Source: CALKZN01 sp050633785 (lineage in GTDB: Bacteria > Pseudomonadota > Gammaproteobacteria > Arenicellales > Arenicellaceae). From it: 64,000 bases of DNA. A program made the position numbers and the translations under genes. A model generated the notes under the pieces. It ran no database searches. It was not told the DNA's origin and was given only the letters and a program-made list of their open reading frames with translations. The DNA lies in the NCBI GenBank assembly GCA_050633785.1, contig JBOEHE010000006.1, positions 8,033-72,032 of the forward strand. Direction: 5' to 3'. Numbering within the stretch: the stretch's first letter is position 1; every line of letters starts with the position of its first letter. This document shows, piece by piece, positions 35,740 through 44,233 of this stretch.

Positions 35740-36645
35740 TTGTTAACCAATACCTTACCGGATGTTACATCTCACTCAAATGTGGATACCCCATTACCTC
35801 TGCAATGGGTGGGCATGGAGGGTGTGGCTATCCCTGTTTCTATTGATATGCAAATGGGTAAGTTGCAGACAGTGGTAGCGAAAGCTGACATTTATGTGAA
35901 CATTGAGCAAGCACAGGCAAAAGGTATTCATATGTCACGCTTGCATCTGCTTGTTAATAAACTTGCTGAGATTGAGTGCAATAAGGCATCAATAGAAAGC
36001 TTATTGAATGCAATGATCCACTCTCAACCCGGAATTAGTGGAGAAGCAAAAATAAAGCTGGCATTTGAGGTGCTTCTAAAAAAGGCCGCTCTTACCAGTG
36101 GAGAAAGTGGCTATCAGTCTTATCCAATAACGATCAGTGCTCAAAAAAGCAAGAATGGTTTTCTCTATGAATTTGAATTAACGATACCATATTCAAGTAC
36201 CTGCCCGTGTTCAGCATCTCTGGCAAGGAAGGCGTATTCCGATGCAATTAATCAAGCATTTCCAGACTTGAAAATCGATAAGACAGAATTACTGAAATGG
36301 GCAGAGTCTGATGCTGGTTCAGTTGCAACACCACACAGTCAGCGATCATATGCTTATATTCGTCTGTCTGTTGGAGATGGCGAGTGGCCCGATATTCCTC
36401 AGTTTATTTTTCAGTTGGAATCCGTCATCGGCACACCGGTGCAAACCGCTGTCAAGCGAAGTGATGAACAAGAGTTTGCGCGGTTGAATGCTAGCAATCT
36501 TATGTTTTGTGAGGATGCCGCCAGACGTGTTAAGAAGAGTCTGGAGCAAACAGAGTTTGTCAAAGACTATTGGTTTAAAATAGAGCATCAGGAAAGTCTG
36601 CATGCCCATAATGCTATTGTGATTGATCAACGGACTTTGCTTTGA
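35740..36645 (+). CDS. folE2: GTP cyclohydrolase FolE2 (type IB)
   Basis: First step of folate synthesis; the type IB enzyme can work with metals other than zinc and replaces FolE when zinc is scarce. The 301-residue length is right. The signature STCPCSASLA (catalytic Cys), HSQRSYAYI, and the Glu-containing SNLMFCEDAARR are present. The start is TTG at 35740 with AGGAG 7 nt upstream. It lies 36 nt after hisI, in a presumed zur-hisI-folE2 transcript. Confidence 0.94.
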   Translation: MLTNTLPDVTSHSNVDTPLPLQWVGMEGVAIPVSIDMQMGKLQTVVAKADIYVNIEQAQAKGIHMSRLHLLVNKLAEIECNKASIESLLNAMIHSQPGISGEAKIKLAFEVLLKKAALTSGESGYQSYPITISAQKSKNGFLYEFELTIPYSSTCPCSASLARKAYSDAINQAFPDLKIDKTELLKWAESDAGSVATPHSQRSYAYIRLSVGDGEWPDIPQFIFQLESVIGTPVQTAVKRSDEQEFARLNASNLMFCEDAARRVKKSLEQTEFVKDYWFKIEHQESLHAHNAIVIDQRTLL

Positions 36646-36873
36646 AGGTCGTTGAACATTGCCCTGAAATAAAACATGGAACTTTTATAAAATATGTCAG
36701 TGTGCTTGCAGATTTAAGTAATTAATTTGCTCAAGATTCAAGAATTAAATTGCAAGCAGTATCAATAGATTCTTTTAGAAATTCTGACCTGATTCGCCAT
36801 TGGTAGGAAAAGGCCTGAGTCAAGATAGCCCTGAAATTCAGCTTTCCCCTATTAATAACGCAACATTTACCCT

Positions 36874-37155
36874 TTGAACCATTCTGTCAAAAAAAATTGC
36901 TTACTCATAGTCGTCTTGTGCTTTTTGTGGGCTCAAAACTTGGTGCTTGGACATGCTGCTGAACATGCATTGCATGAGCATGATGAAGCTTGTGAGGTAT
37001 TTGAGACAGTTCAGAACTCTCCGGCTTTAACAATTGTTTTATCAATAGCTGTACTTGCTTGTTCATCCCGGCAAGCTCCGAAATTTATCGAGCCAGTTTT
37101 ATTGTTGAAATACACAGAGAAAAATACAATCCGCGCTCCACCTAAACTTTTTTAG
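36874..37155 (+). CDS. Small secreted His-rich protein of the zinc island
   Basis: A 93-residue open frame from a TTG at 36874. It has an N-terminal signal-type segment (KKNCLLIVVLCFLWAQNLVLG) followed directly by a cluster of potential metal ligands, HAAEHALHEHDEACE (four His, Glu/Asp, one Cys). A second hydrophobic stretch (LTIVLSIAVLACSS) suggests membrane attachment. I recognise no named family. A zinc-binding or zinc-handling role is inferred from the His cluster and from neighbours zur, folE2 and ZnuA. Codon use fits its surroundings. Confidence 0.55.
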   Translation: MNHSVKKNCLLIVVLCFLWAQNLVLGHAAEHALHEHDEACEVFETVQNSPALTIVLSIAVLACSSRQAPKFIEPVLLLKYTEKNTIRAPPKLF

Positions 37156-37262
37156 CTTTAATTTTTCCTAAATTACCCGTTTAACCATAACTGATTGCTA
37201 GTTATTTAACGATCAGCGCTTGATTGCGGGCGAATAATTATTTTTGATGAAAAGGTGTATAA

Positions 37263-38486
37263 ATGAAAAAAGTAAAATTGACCGCTGCAGGTGCATTTAT
37301 TTTAGGCTTGGTGGCCTGTAATAATCTGGCTGTAGCAGAAGCAACATTCAACCCAAAATTTAGTGCCATTCTTGATGGACGCTATGCTAATTATGACAAT
37401 GATCCTGAGGAATATGAATTGCCTGGGTTCAGCTTGGGTGGTGAGGCAGAATTGCCTGAAAGTGGTTTTTCACTGGGGCACGTCGAATTAGGAGCCAGCG
37501 CTGAAGTTGACAATGTATTTTCAGGAAAACTGACAGTGGCCATTGCGGAGCATGAGGGTGAAACAGAGGTTGAGCTTGAAGAGGCGTTTATTGAGTCGCT
37601 TGGCTTGGGGAATGGTTTGACGATCCGTGCGGGGCGTTTCTTTCCCAGCGTTGGACGTGTCAACAGTCAACATAATCATGCATGGGATTTTATTGATGCG
37701 CCATTGGTCTACACTGGGTTGTGGGGAGCAAAATATATTGACGACGGTTTGCGTTTTAACTGGGTTGCTCCGACAGACACGTTCGTTGAACTAGGTATTG
37801 AGGCACTTGCTGCTTCTGGTTTTCCGGCAGGTGGCGAACGTTCTGATGATGTTGGTGCCAGTGTGGTGTATGCAGCTATTGGTGACGATATTTCACAAAG
37901 CAGCAGTTGGCAAATCAATGCGAGTTACCATCAGGCAGATGTGTCTGATCGCGAGTCAGGTGGGCATGGGCATGGTCATGGTGAAGAGGAAGGCGGCGAG
38001 GAAACTCCTGCTTTCTCGGGGGATAGTGAAACCCTGGGGTTGGGTGTCGTTTACAAATGGGCTCCAGGCGGAAATCCTAAAAATAAGCACTTTATTTTTC
38101 AGGCGGAATATTTCAAACGCGATGAAAATGGTGAAGTCACGCTTGAAGGCAGTGACCCACTTGAGAGTTCCAGTCTCATAGCGGATCAACAGGGTTTCTA
38201 CCTGCAGACTATTTATAAGTTTGCTTCCCATTGGCGAGCAGGTTTTCGTTATGACCAGCTGGAAAGCGACAATACGGGTGCAGACAGTGAAGTCATTGAA
38301 GAAGCTGGTTTAGACAATGAGGGTATAAAACCTCGCCGTTATAGCCTGATGACAGAATGGGTGCCAAGTGAGTTCAGCCGTGTAAGGTTACAGTTTAACC
38401 GCGATGAATCCAGTGAAAATACTGATAACCAGGTGTTTCTTCAGTATACGATGAGCCTGGGTGCACACGGTGCGCATACCTTCTGA
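37263..38486 (+). CDS. Outer-membrane beta-barrel protein with His-rich loop (zinc island)
   Basis: A 407-residue protein with signal peptide (cleavage near NLAVAEA). Many alternating hydrophobic strands, Gly/Asp turns and a C-terminal Phe mark an outer-membrane beta-barrel. An acidic His-rich segment GGHGHGHGEEEGGEE lies at about residues 236-250, probably in an external loop, and further His/Glu clusters occur (SQHNHAWDF; LGAHGAHTF at the end). No TonB box or plug domain is visible, so it looks like a porin rather than a TonB receptor. Its stop overlaps the upstream boundary of the ZnuA gene, so zinc entry across the outer membrane is the inferred role. Confidence 0.78.
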   Translation: MKKVKLTAAGAFILGLVACNNLAVAEATFNPKFSAILDGRYANYDNDPEEYELPGFSLGGEAELPESGFSLGHVELGASAEVDNVFSGKLTVAIAEHEGETEVELEEAFIESLGLGNGLTIRAGRFFPSVGRVNSQHNHAWDFIDAPLVYTGLWGAKYIDDGLRFNWVAPTDTFVELGIEALAASGFPAGGERSDDVGASVVYAAIGDDISQSSSWQINASYHQADVSDRESGGHGHGHGEEEGGEETPAFSGDSETLGLGVVYKWAPGGNPKNKHFIFQAEYFKRDENGEVTLEGSDPLESSSLIADQQGFYLQTIYKFASHWRAGFRYDQLESDNTGADSEVIEEAGLDNEGIKPRRYSLMTEWVPSEFSRVRLQFNRDESSENTDNQVFLQYTMSLGAHGAHTF

Positions 38487-38515
38487 TGTCGTTACCGATT
38501 ACTATGGAGCAAGCA

Positions 38516-39472
38516 ATGTTATTCTTAAAACATCTATTTCAGAATAAGTGCAGATTACCATCGTTTCTTATGTTGATCGCCGCTATAGCGGCGATCATTC
38601 CTGCCCAGACGATTCAGGCTAGTTCAGCAACGATTTCGGTTTTTGCCTGTGAGCCTGAATGGGCAGCACTCAGTATGGAAATTGGTGGTGGCACTGTGTC
38701 TGTATATTCTGCAACAACCGCCTCGCAAGACCCTCATCACATACAGGCCCGTCCAAGATTGATAGCACAGGCCAGAAAAGCTGACTTGTTGATCTGTTCT
38801 GGTGCTGAACTTGAGGTCGGCTGGTTACCTATATTGCTGAAAAAATCTGGCAATCCACGCATTCAGCCTAATGCACCGGGGCACTTAATGGCTGCTGACC
38901 ATGTCGAGCTATTGGGCAAAGTTGCAAGAGTGACTCGGTCGATGGGAGACATTCATGGCGAAGGGAACCCTCATGTTCATTTACACCCCGATAGAATGTT
39001 GAAAATTGCTCAGGAATTGACGCAGCGTTTGTCTGTCATCAGCCCTGAAAATAGTGGTCGTTTCCAACAAAACTTAGTTAGGTTTAAAGATGGGATTGAC
39101 GCTATGATAAGATCTAATCAGCAGCTGATAGAATCGCTGCGCGGCAAGCAATGGATTGTCCATCATGATAACTGGGTTTATCTTAATGAATGGCTAAAGC
39201 TTAAGCAAGTTGCGACACTTGAACCGAAGCCAGGAATACCACCCACGACACGGCATTTGAAAAAGTTGATTGAAACGGTTGAGAGTTCGCCTGTAGCGGC
39301 AGTGGCTTATGGTTCTTATCAATCGCCAAAAGCGGCTAAATGGTTGACCAGTAGAACAAAGCTCCCGCTTATAGCCGCGCCATATACTGTGAGTGAGTGG
39401 CAGGTTGAAGGAGCTCTATCCAAGTGGTATGCCACTTTACTCAACACCTTATCAAACGGCTTGAATAAATAG
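38516..39472 (+). CDS. Periplasmic zinc-binding protein, ZnuA-like (cluster A-I)
   Basis: Solute-binding protein of a metal ABC importer. The ATG at 38516 has GGAG 6 nt upstream and gives a signal peptide (LPSFLMLIAAIAAIIPA ... IQASSA); the frame is open back to 38486. Three metal-ligand regions expected of ZnuA are present: DPHHIQARP, GNPHVHLHPDR and VHHDNWVYL. The long charged His loop of E. coli ZnuA is absent. The permease gene begins 2 nt after its stop, and the His-rich porin gene precedes it. Confidence 0.88.
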   Translation: MLFLKHLFQNKCRLPSFLMLIAAIAAIIPAQTIQASSATISVFACEPEWAALSMEIGGGTVSVYSATTASQDPHHIQARPRLIAQARKADLLICSGAELEVGWLPILLKKSGNPRIQPNAPGHLMAADHVELLGKVARVTRSMGDIHGEGNPHVHLHPDRMLKIAQELTQRLSVISPENSGRFQQNLVRFKDGIDAMIRSNQQLIESLRGKQWIVHHDNWVYLNEWLKLKQVATLEPKPGIPPTTRHLKKLIETVESSPVAAVAYGSYQSPKAAKWLTSRTKLPLIAAPYTVSEWQVEGALSKWYATLLNTLSNGLNK

Positions 39473-39473
39473 C

Positions 39474-40229
39474 GTGGATATTTCGATTATACTTCCGGCG
39501 CTGCTTGCTGGCTGTGCAGTTCTACTGAGTCATGTTCCACTGGGCAGGGAAGTGCTGTCCAGGGGGATAATCTTTATAGATCTGGCGGTTGCTCAATTTG
39601 CCGGGTTTGGAATTATTCTTGCCAGCAGCCTCGGGTTTTCAACTCAAGGAATTATGATTCAGGCTTTTGCACTGGGGGGCGCGTTGATCGGTGCTTTAAT
39701 GTTATTGGCTACAGAGAAAGTGCTCAAGCAGTATCAAGAGGCAGGCATAGGGTGCTTATTTGTTCTGACCGCAACAGCAAGCATCTTATTGCTCGCAAAA
39801 AACCCTCATGGAGGTGAACAATTACAGACGATTTTAGTTGGACAAATTCTATGGGTTGAGTGGAGCCAGATAGTATTGCCGTTCTTAACTGGTTTGCTTG
39901 CTGTAATGCTATATTTTCTAAAGAACGACTTGTTTAAAGGGCACTTCTTTTATTTATTGTTTGCAGTAGCCATCACCCAATCCGTTCAATTGCTTGGCGT
40001 TTATCTGGTTTTTGCGACTTTAATTATCCCCGCCTTGGCAGTAGTCAGACAACAAAGCAGAGTGAGAAGTTTCTATTATTCCCTGCTTATCGGTGCGCTG
40101 GGTTATGCATTGGGATTGATATTATCATCAATTTTTGATTTACCGAGTGGAGCCGTTATTGTTTGGTCCTTAATGCTATTGGCTATGCTTTACAGTTTGT
40201 TCAGCAAGTTTGTTTCATTGAAAACATAA
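39474..40229 (+). CDS. Zinc/manganese ABC transporter permease, ZnuB-like
   Basis: A 251-residue inner-membrane protein with about eight helices, starting at GTG 39474. IDLAVAQFAGFGIILASSLG corresponds to the GDALAHASLLG-type segment of ZnuB/TroC, and LLGVYLVFATLIIPALAV to the family's LV.ALLI.PAA motif. No ATPase (ZnuC) is encoded next to it or elsewhere in the zinc island, so the importer must borrow one from outside the window. The sequence is a divergent member of the family. Confidence 0.84.
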   Translation: MDISIILPALLAGCAVLLSHVPLGREVLSRGIIFIDLAVAQFAGFGIILASSLGFSTQGIMIQAFALGGALIGALMLLATEKVLKQYQEAGIGCLFVLTATASILLLAKNPHGGEQLQTILVGQILWVEWSQIVLPFLTGLLAVMLYFLKNDLFKGHFFYLLFAVAITQSVQLLGVYLVFATLIIPALAVVRQQSRVRSFYYSLLIGALGYALGLILSSIFDLPSGAVIVWSLMLLAMLYSLFSKFVSLKT

Positions 40230-40261
40230 ATCGTTTTTCCGGATTTACCGAAAAAACGATT
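40229..40261. terminator. Bidirectional terminator between the znuB-like gene and the cupin gene
   Basis: AATCGTTTTTCCGG (40229-40242) pairs with CCGAAAAAACGATT (40248-40261) with a single mismatch. The stem has A/T runs on both sides and lies between two convergent genes. Confidence 0.75.
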
Positions 40262-40280
40262 GCCCTGCGGTGTTTTCTAT

Positions 40281-40646
40281 TTATATCCATACATCATTAA
40301 TTGCGGTTCTTTCGCTGTCTTCATGACCTGTATTAAGTGTTCCTTTTGGCTCGATCAGCATAACCCTGGCTTCTTTTTCAGCATAGGGTTTATGCTCGAC
40401 CCCTTTGGGAACAACAAACATATCTCCAGTGTTAAGAGTAACCTCGCGGTCTCTGAACTGAATGTTCAATACGCCGTCAATGACGATAAAGGTTTCGTCT
40501 GTATCCTGATGGTCATGCCAGACAAAATCACCTTGCACTCTGACAATCTTGAACTGATAGTCATTCATTTCGGCGACGACTTTGGGTGTCCATTGTTCTT
40601 CGAATAAGTTGAACTTCTCATTTATATTGATAACTTGTTGAGCCAT
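40281..40646 (-). CDS. Single-domain cupin protein
   Basis: A 121-residue small cupin. Motif 1 (GDFVWHDHQDTDETFIVIDG) provides two His and a Glu, and motif 2 (GDMFVVPKGVEHKP) the third His, so a metal site is intact. The substrate is unknown. It is divergent from a MocR-type regulator gene with repeated operator-like sequences between them, so the cupin gene is the most likely target of that regulator. Confidence 0.85.
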   Translation of the reverse strand: MAQQVININEKFNLFEEQWTPKVVAEMNDYQFKIVRVQGDFVWHDHQDTDETFIVIDGVLNIQFRDREVTLNTGDMFVVPKGVEHKPYAEKEARVMLIEPKGTLNTGHEDSERTAINDVWI

Positions 40647-40698
40647 AGTGTGTTTCTCCTGTCGTTGTTGTCTGTTTATTATGGCGTTATACTTGCGA

Positions 40699-40741
40699 CC
40701 ATAACAGATACAAAAAACTGATTTTTATGCCATAACAGATA
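40699..40741. promoter_or_regulatory. Direct repeats in the cupin/MocR divergent promoter
   Basis: CCATAACAGATA occurs at 40699-40710 and 40730-40741 in the same orientation with starts 31 bp apart, about three helical turns. A partial inverted copy (TCTGTT ... TTATGG) lies at about 40671-40684. MocR regulators commonly bind paired direct repeats in the promoter they share with a divergent gene. Confidence 0.6.
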
Positions 40742-40793
40742 TATTTTAGGGCACATCACTGGCAATCATTAGAAAGAGCAGGGTATTTTTTAC

Positions 40794-42239
40794 ATGAGAG
40801 AGTTGACACTGGGGCTGGAAAAAATGCCCTTATATGAGCAGGTCGCACAGTATATTCATGGTTTGGTCAATATAGGCACATTGGAGCCTGGCGATAAAGC
40901 GCCCTCGCTGCGGGGGATCAGCAAACAGCAAGGAATTTCTATCTCCACCGCCTTGCAGGCCTATCGCTTGCTCGAAGATCGTGGGGTGTTGGAAGCAAGG
41001 CCTAAATCAGGCTATTTTGTCAGTAAAACTCATTTGATCGAGTTAGCCGAACCTGCGGCTAGCACGCCTCAGATACGTGCCGAATCGGTCACCATATCAG
41101 ATACCTTGCTGGAACTGATGGGCCATGCCAGTAATCCTGATATGGCCCCTTTAGGTTGTGCCATTCCAAGTGCTGAATTGTTGGCTGCAAATCGTCTGGA
41201 CCGATTTCTATCACGGGCAGCACGCCACTACGGTCAGCAGCATAATGTGTATTCAACCCCTCAAGGAGAGAGTCAATTGAGGCAGGCAATTGCTAAAAGA
41301 GGCATGGGGCAGGGTTTGAGTGTAAGCGCTGATGAAATTATGGTTACTTCTGGGTGTACTGAAGCATTGGGGTTGGCGCTTAAAGCCCTGACAAAACCAG
41401 GCGATACAGTCATCGTTGAATCACCGACATATTTTGGCATTCTGCACCTATTAGAATCACTGCGGCTTAAAGTGCTGGAACTACCTACGTCACCTGTGAC
41501 AGGCATTGATATTGCCGCGCTTGCCAGCGCCTTGTCGGGTCATGGTGTTGCTGCCTGTTTATTATCATCCTGTTTCAATAATCCAATGGGGTTCAGCATT
41601 ACTGATGATGCCAAACGGGACATTCTGGAATTGCTCTGGCAGCATCAAGTGCCGCTGATTGAAGACGATATCTATGGTGAATTATTTTTTTCAGCAAAAC
41701 GTCCACGCCCTTTTTCTGCGTTTGATACAAAAGGTAATGTTATCTATTGCAGTTCTTTTTCGAAAACCGTTGCTCCTGGCTATCGAGTAGGCTGGATTAT
41801 ACCGGGGAGCCACATGCGAAGTGTATTGAAAAATAAAATGGCTCAATCATTGTGTTGTCCTATTCTGCCGCAAATTGCTATTGCTGAGTACCTCAAGGAA
41901 GGTGGTTATGATCATCATTTGCGCAGAATACGTCGAACCTTTCAACTGAATATCAATAAAATGCGTCGAGCTATTGGACAAAATTTTCCAAACTCAACCA
42001 AAGTGACTAACCCTGAAGGAGGTTTTGTTTTGTGGTTGGAGTTAGACAAAAAAATGGATACTCGCCATCTGCTTGAACAGGCTTTGCAGATGGGTATTTG
42101 CTTTGCGCCAGGAGATGTTTTTTCTCCCAGCGCGCAATTCTCGAACTGCTTGCGACTGAGCTGTGGCCATGAATGGAATAAGCGTATCGATAATGCGGTT
42201 GATTCTCTGGCAGAACTGTTGAAGCCTCAGGGAGTTTAA
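40794..42239 (+). CDS. MocR-family transcriptional regulator (GntR HTH + aminotransferase-like domain)
   Basis: A 481-residue regulator. An N-terminal GntR winged helix (MPLYEQVAQYIHGLV ... PSLRGISKQQGISISTALQAYRLL) at residues 11-75 is joined to a fold-type I PLP domain. The PLP Lys324 lies in SSFSKTVAPGYRVGW, and the phosphate/Asp region in SPTYFG and LIEDDIYGE. MocR proteins sense PLP or amino compounds and act on adjacent genes. It is divergent from a cupin gene, with direct repeats between. The effector is not known. Confidence 0.9.
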   Translation: MRELTLGLEKMPLYEQVAQYIHGLVNIGTLEPGDKAPSLRGISKQQGISISTALQAYRLLEDRGVLEARPKSGYFVSKTHLIELAEPAASTPQIRAESVTISDTLLELMGHASNPDMAPLGCAIPSAELLAANRLDRFLSRAARHYGQQHNVYSTPQGESQLRQAIAKRGMGQGLSVSADEIMVTSGCTEALGLALKALTKPGDTVIVESPTYFGILHLLESLRLKVLELPTSPVTGIDIAALASALSGHGVAACLLSSCFNNPMGFSITDDAKRDILELLWQHQVPLIEDDIYGELFFSAKRPRPFSAFDTKGNVIYCSSFSKTVAPGYRVGWIIPGSHMRSVLKNKMAQSLCCPILPQIAIAEYLKEGGYDHHLRRIRRTFQLNINKMRRAIGQNFPNSTKVTNPEGGFVLWLELDKKMDTRHLLEQALQMGICFAPGDVFSPSAQFSNCLRLSCGHEWNKRIDNAVDSLAELLKPQGV

Positions 42240-42264
42240 GTCGTTATTGGGACTGTATTGTCAC

Positions 42265-44124
42265 TTACTCCAGTGCTTCCCAGCGGGCATAACAGTGGTC
42301 CAGTTCTTCCTGCCAGGCCTTGGTTTGTTTACCGGCTTCGGCAATCGATTCTGGATCCTGTTGATAAAAAGAAGGTTCGTTCATGGCGGCTAACTGCTCT
42401 GCCAGTTTTGTTTCCAATTCTTCAATTTTCTGTGGCAATTGATCCAATTCACGCTGGTCTTTATAGCTGAGTTTTTTTGCTGCTGCTGGTTTTGCCGGAG
42501 TCTTGGGGGCGTCGCTGATCGACTTTGTTGATGTTTTTTCTGATGCAACGACTGTTTTGGGTCGTTGGCGTAGCCAATCATCGTAGCCTCCAACGTATTC
42601 GTTAATGACCCCATTGCCTTCGAAAGCCAGGGTGCTGCTGACAACGTTATTCAGAAAACTACGGTCATGGCTCACTAAAAGCAAAGTGCCTTCGAAATCC
42701 ACTAATAGACTTTCCAGCAGTTCCAAGGTTTCCATGTCCAAGTCATTGGTTGGTTCGTCCAGGATCAGAAAGTTGCAGGGCTTGGTGAACAGCTTGGCTA
42801 ACATTAAGCGGTTGCGTTCACCGCCGGATAAGGCATGAACTGGGCCTCGAGCTTTGGCTGGAGAGAACAGGAAATCTTGCGCGTAACTCATAATATGGCG
42901 AGGCTTGCCATTAATGACAACCTCGCTGACGCCACCTGAAATATTATCCAATACGCTCTGGTCTTCATTGATGTCACTGCGCAGTTGATCCAGATAAGCG
43001 ATATCCAATTGAGTGCCAATTTTTATATTGCCAGAGTCTGGCGTCAGGTGACCCGTCAACAACTTGATCAGCGTGGATTTCCCGCAGCCATTGTCACCAA
43101 TGATGCCGATTTTGTCGCCGCGTACGATGTTGACAGTGAAGTCTTTTATGATGGTTTTATTCTGGAAACTGAAGTTAACCGCCTCCGCCTCAATAACGCG
43201 TTTGCCGGACTTGTTATCTTGATTGAGCCCAAAGCTGGCTTTGCCCTGTTGTTCACGACGAGCTTTGCGTTGCTCGCGCATGGCTTTCAGAGCGCGTACC
43301 CGGCCTTCGTTGCGGGTGCGCCGAGCTTTGATTCCCTGGCGGATCCAGGCTTCTTCTTCTGCTAACTTCTTGTCAAAATGTGCGGCATGACGCTGCTCTT
43401 CTTCAAGGGCTTTTGCCTTGGCTTTGACGTAATTGTCATAGTTGCCGGTCCAGCTGACGATCTGGCCTCGGTCAATCTCCAGAATTCTATTGCAGATCGA
43501 GTTAAGGAAGGTTCGATCATGCGACACAATAATCTGGGCGAAAGATGATTTCACCAAAAACTGTTCCAGCCATTGAATCGTGCTGATGTCTAAATGGTTA
43601 GTAGGTTCATCCAATAATAATAATTCTGGGTTGTTGACTAGTCCCTGGGCTAATAATACTCTGCGCTTCATTCCGCCTGATAGGCTTTGAAAGGGCGTGT
43701 CAGCACTCAGATTGAATTTGGAAATCAGAGTTTGAGCAGCATTGGCGTCGCCCCATAAGTCATGTTCGGTCATGGCCGTTTGCACGGATTCGGACAACTC
43801 TCCGGAATACTGCCGGAAATAATCCGCTAATATATCACCGTGAGTCAGGTGCCCAGAGGCGATAACAGTGGCGATAGTATCATCGATAGTATTGGGAATG
43901 TTTTGAATCAGTTGGCCTATTTTTAAGTGACTCTGACGAGTAATTTCTCCATCATCGGCTTGATGCTCTCCCAGCAATAATTTGAGCAGAGTCGATTTTC
44001 CTGTGCCGTTTCGACCGACAAGGCCGATGCGTTCCTGTGGGTTGATGGTGAAATTAGCTTGGTCGATTAAAAGAGGGCCGCCAACGCTGAAGACCAGGTT
44101 TTTGCATTGAATTAAAGGAGTCAT
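42265..44124 (-). CDS. uup: ABC-F ATPase, Uup type
   Basis: A soluble protein with two ATP-binding cassettes, 619 residues from the ATG at 44124. Cassette 1: Walker A GRNGTGKST, signature LSGGMKRRV, Walker B LLLDEPTNHLD. Cassette 2: GDNGCGKST, LSGGERNRL, LILDEPTNDLD. The inter-cassette linker WIRQGIKARRTRNEGRVRAL is diagnostic of Uup rather than EttA or YheS. A Lys/Glu-rich coiled-coil C-terminal domain follows. Uup proteins act on ribosomes or DNA structures; the exact role is unsettled. The frame is open to 44262, but the sequence before MTPLIQ does not match the family. Confidence 0.9.
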   Translation of the reverse strand: MTPLIQCKNLVFSVGGPLLIDQANFTINPQERIGLVGRNGTGKSTLLKLLLGEHQADDGEITRQSHLKIGQLIQNIPNTIDDTIATVIASGHLTHGDILADYFRQYSGELSESVQTAMTEHDLWGDANAAQTLISKFNLSADTPFQSLSGGMKRRVLLAQGLVNNPELLLLDEPTNHLDISTIQWLEQFLVKSSFAQIIVSHDRTFLNSICNRILEIDRGQIVSWTGNYDNYVKAKAKALEEEQRHAAHFDKKLAEEEAWIRQGIKARRTRNEGRVRALKAMREQRKARREQQGKASFGLNQDNKSGKRVIEAEAVNFSFQNKTIIKDFTVNIVRGDKIGIIGDNGCGKSTLIKLLTGHLTPDSGNIKIGTQLDIAYLDQLRSDINEDQSVLDNISGGVSEVVINGKPRHIMSYAQDFLFSPAKARGPVHALSGGERNRLMLAKLFTKPCNFLILDEPTNDLDMETLELLESLLVDFEGTLLLVSHDRSFLNNVVSSTLAFEGNGVINEYVGGYDDWLRQRPKTVVASEKTSTKSISDAPKTPAKPAAAKKLSYKDQRELDQLPQKIEELETKLAEQLAAMNEPSFYQQDPESIAEAGKQTKAWQEELDHCYARWEALE

Positions 44125-44233
44125 ATCTGACGTTTTCTGCTTGAAATGAATGAGACTTAAAAGGGAAAACACTTTATCATGGGCGTTGAATAATATACTA
44201 ACTAAATCAACGCCCATTTTGACAAAATAAGCG

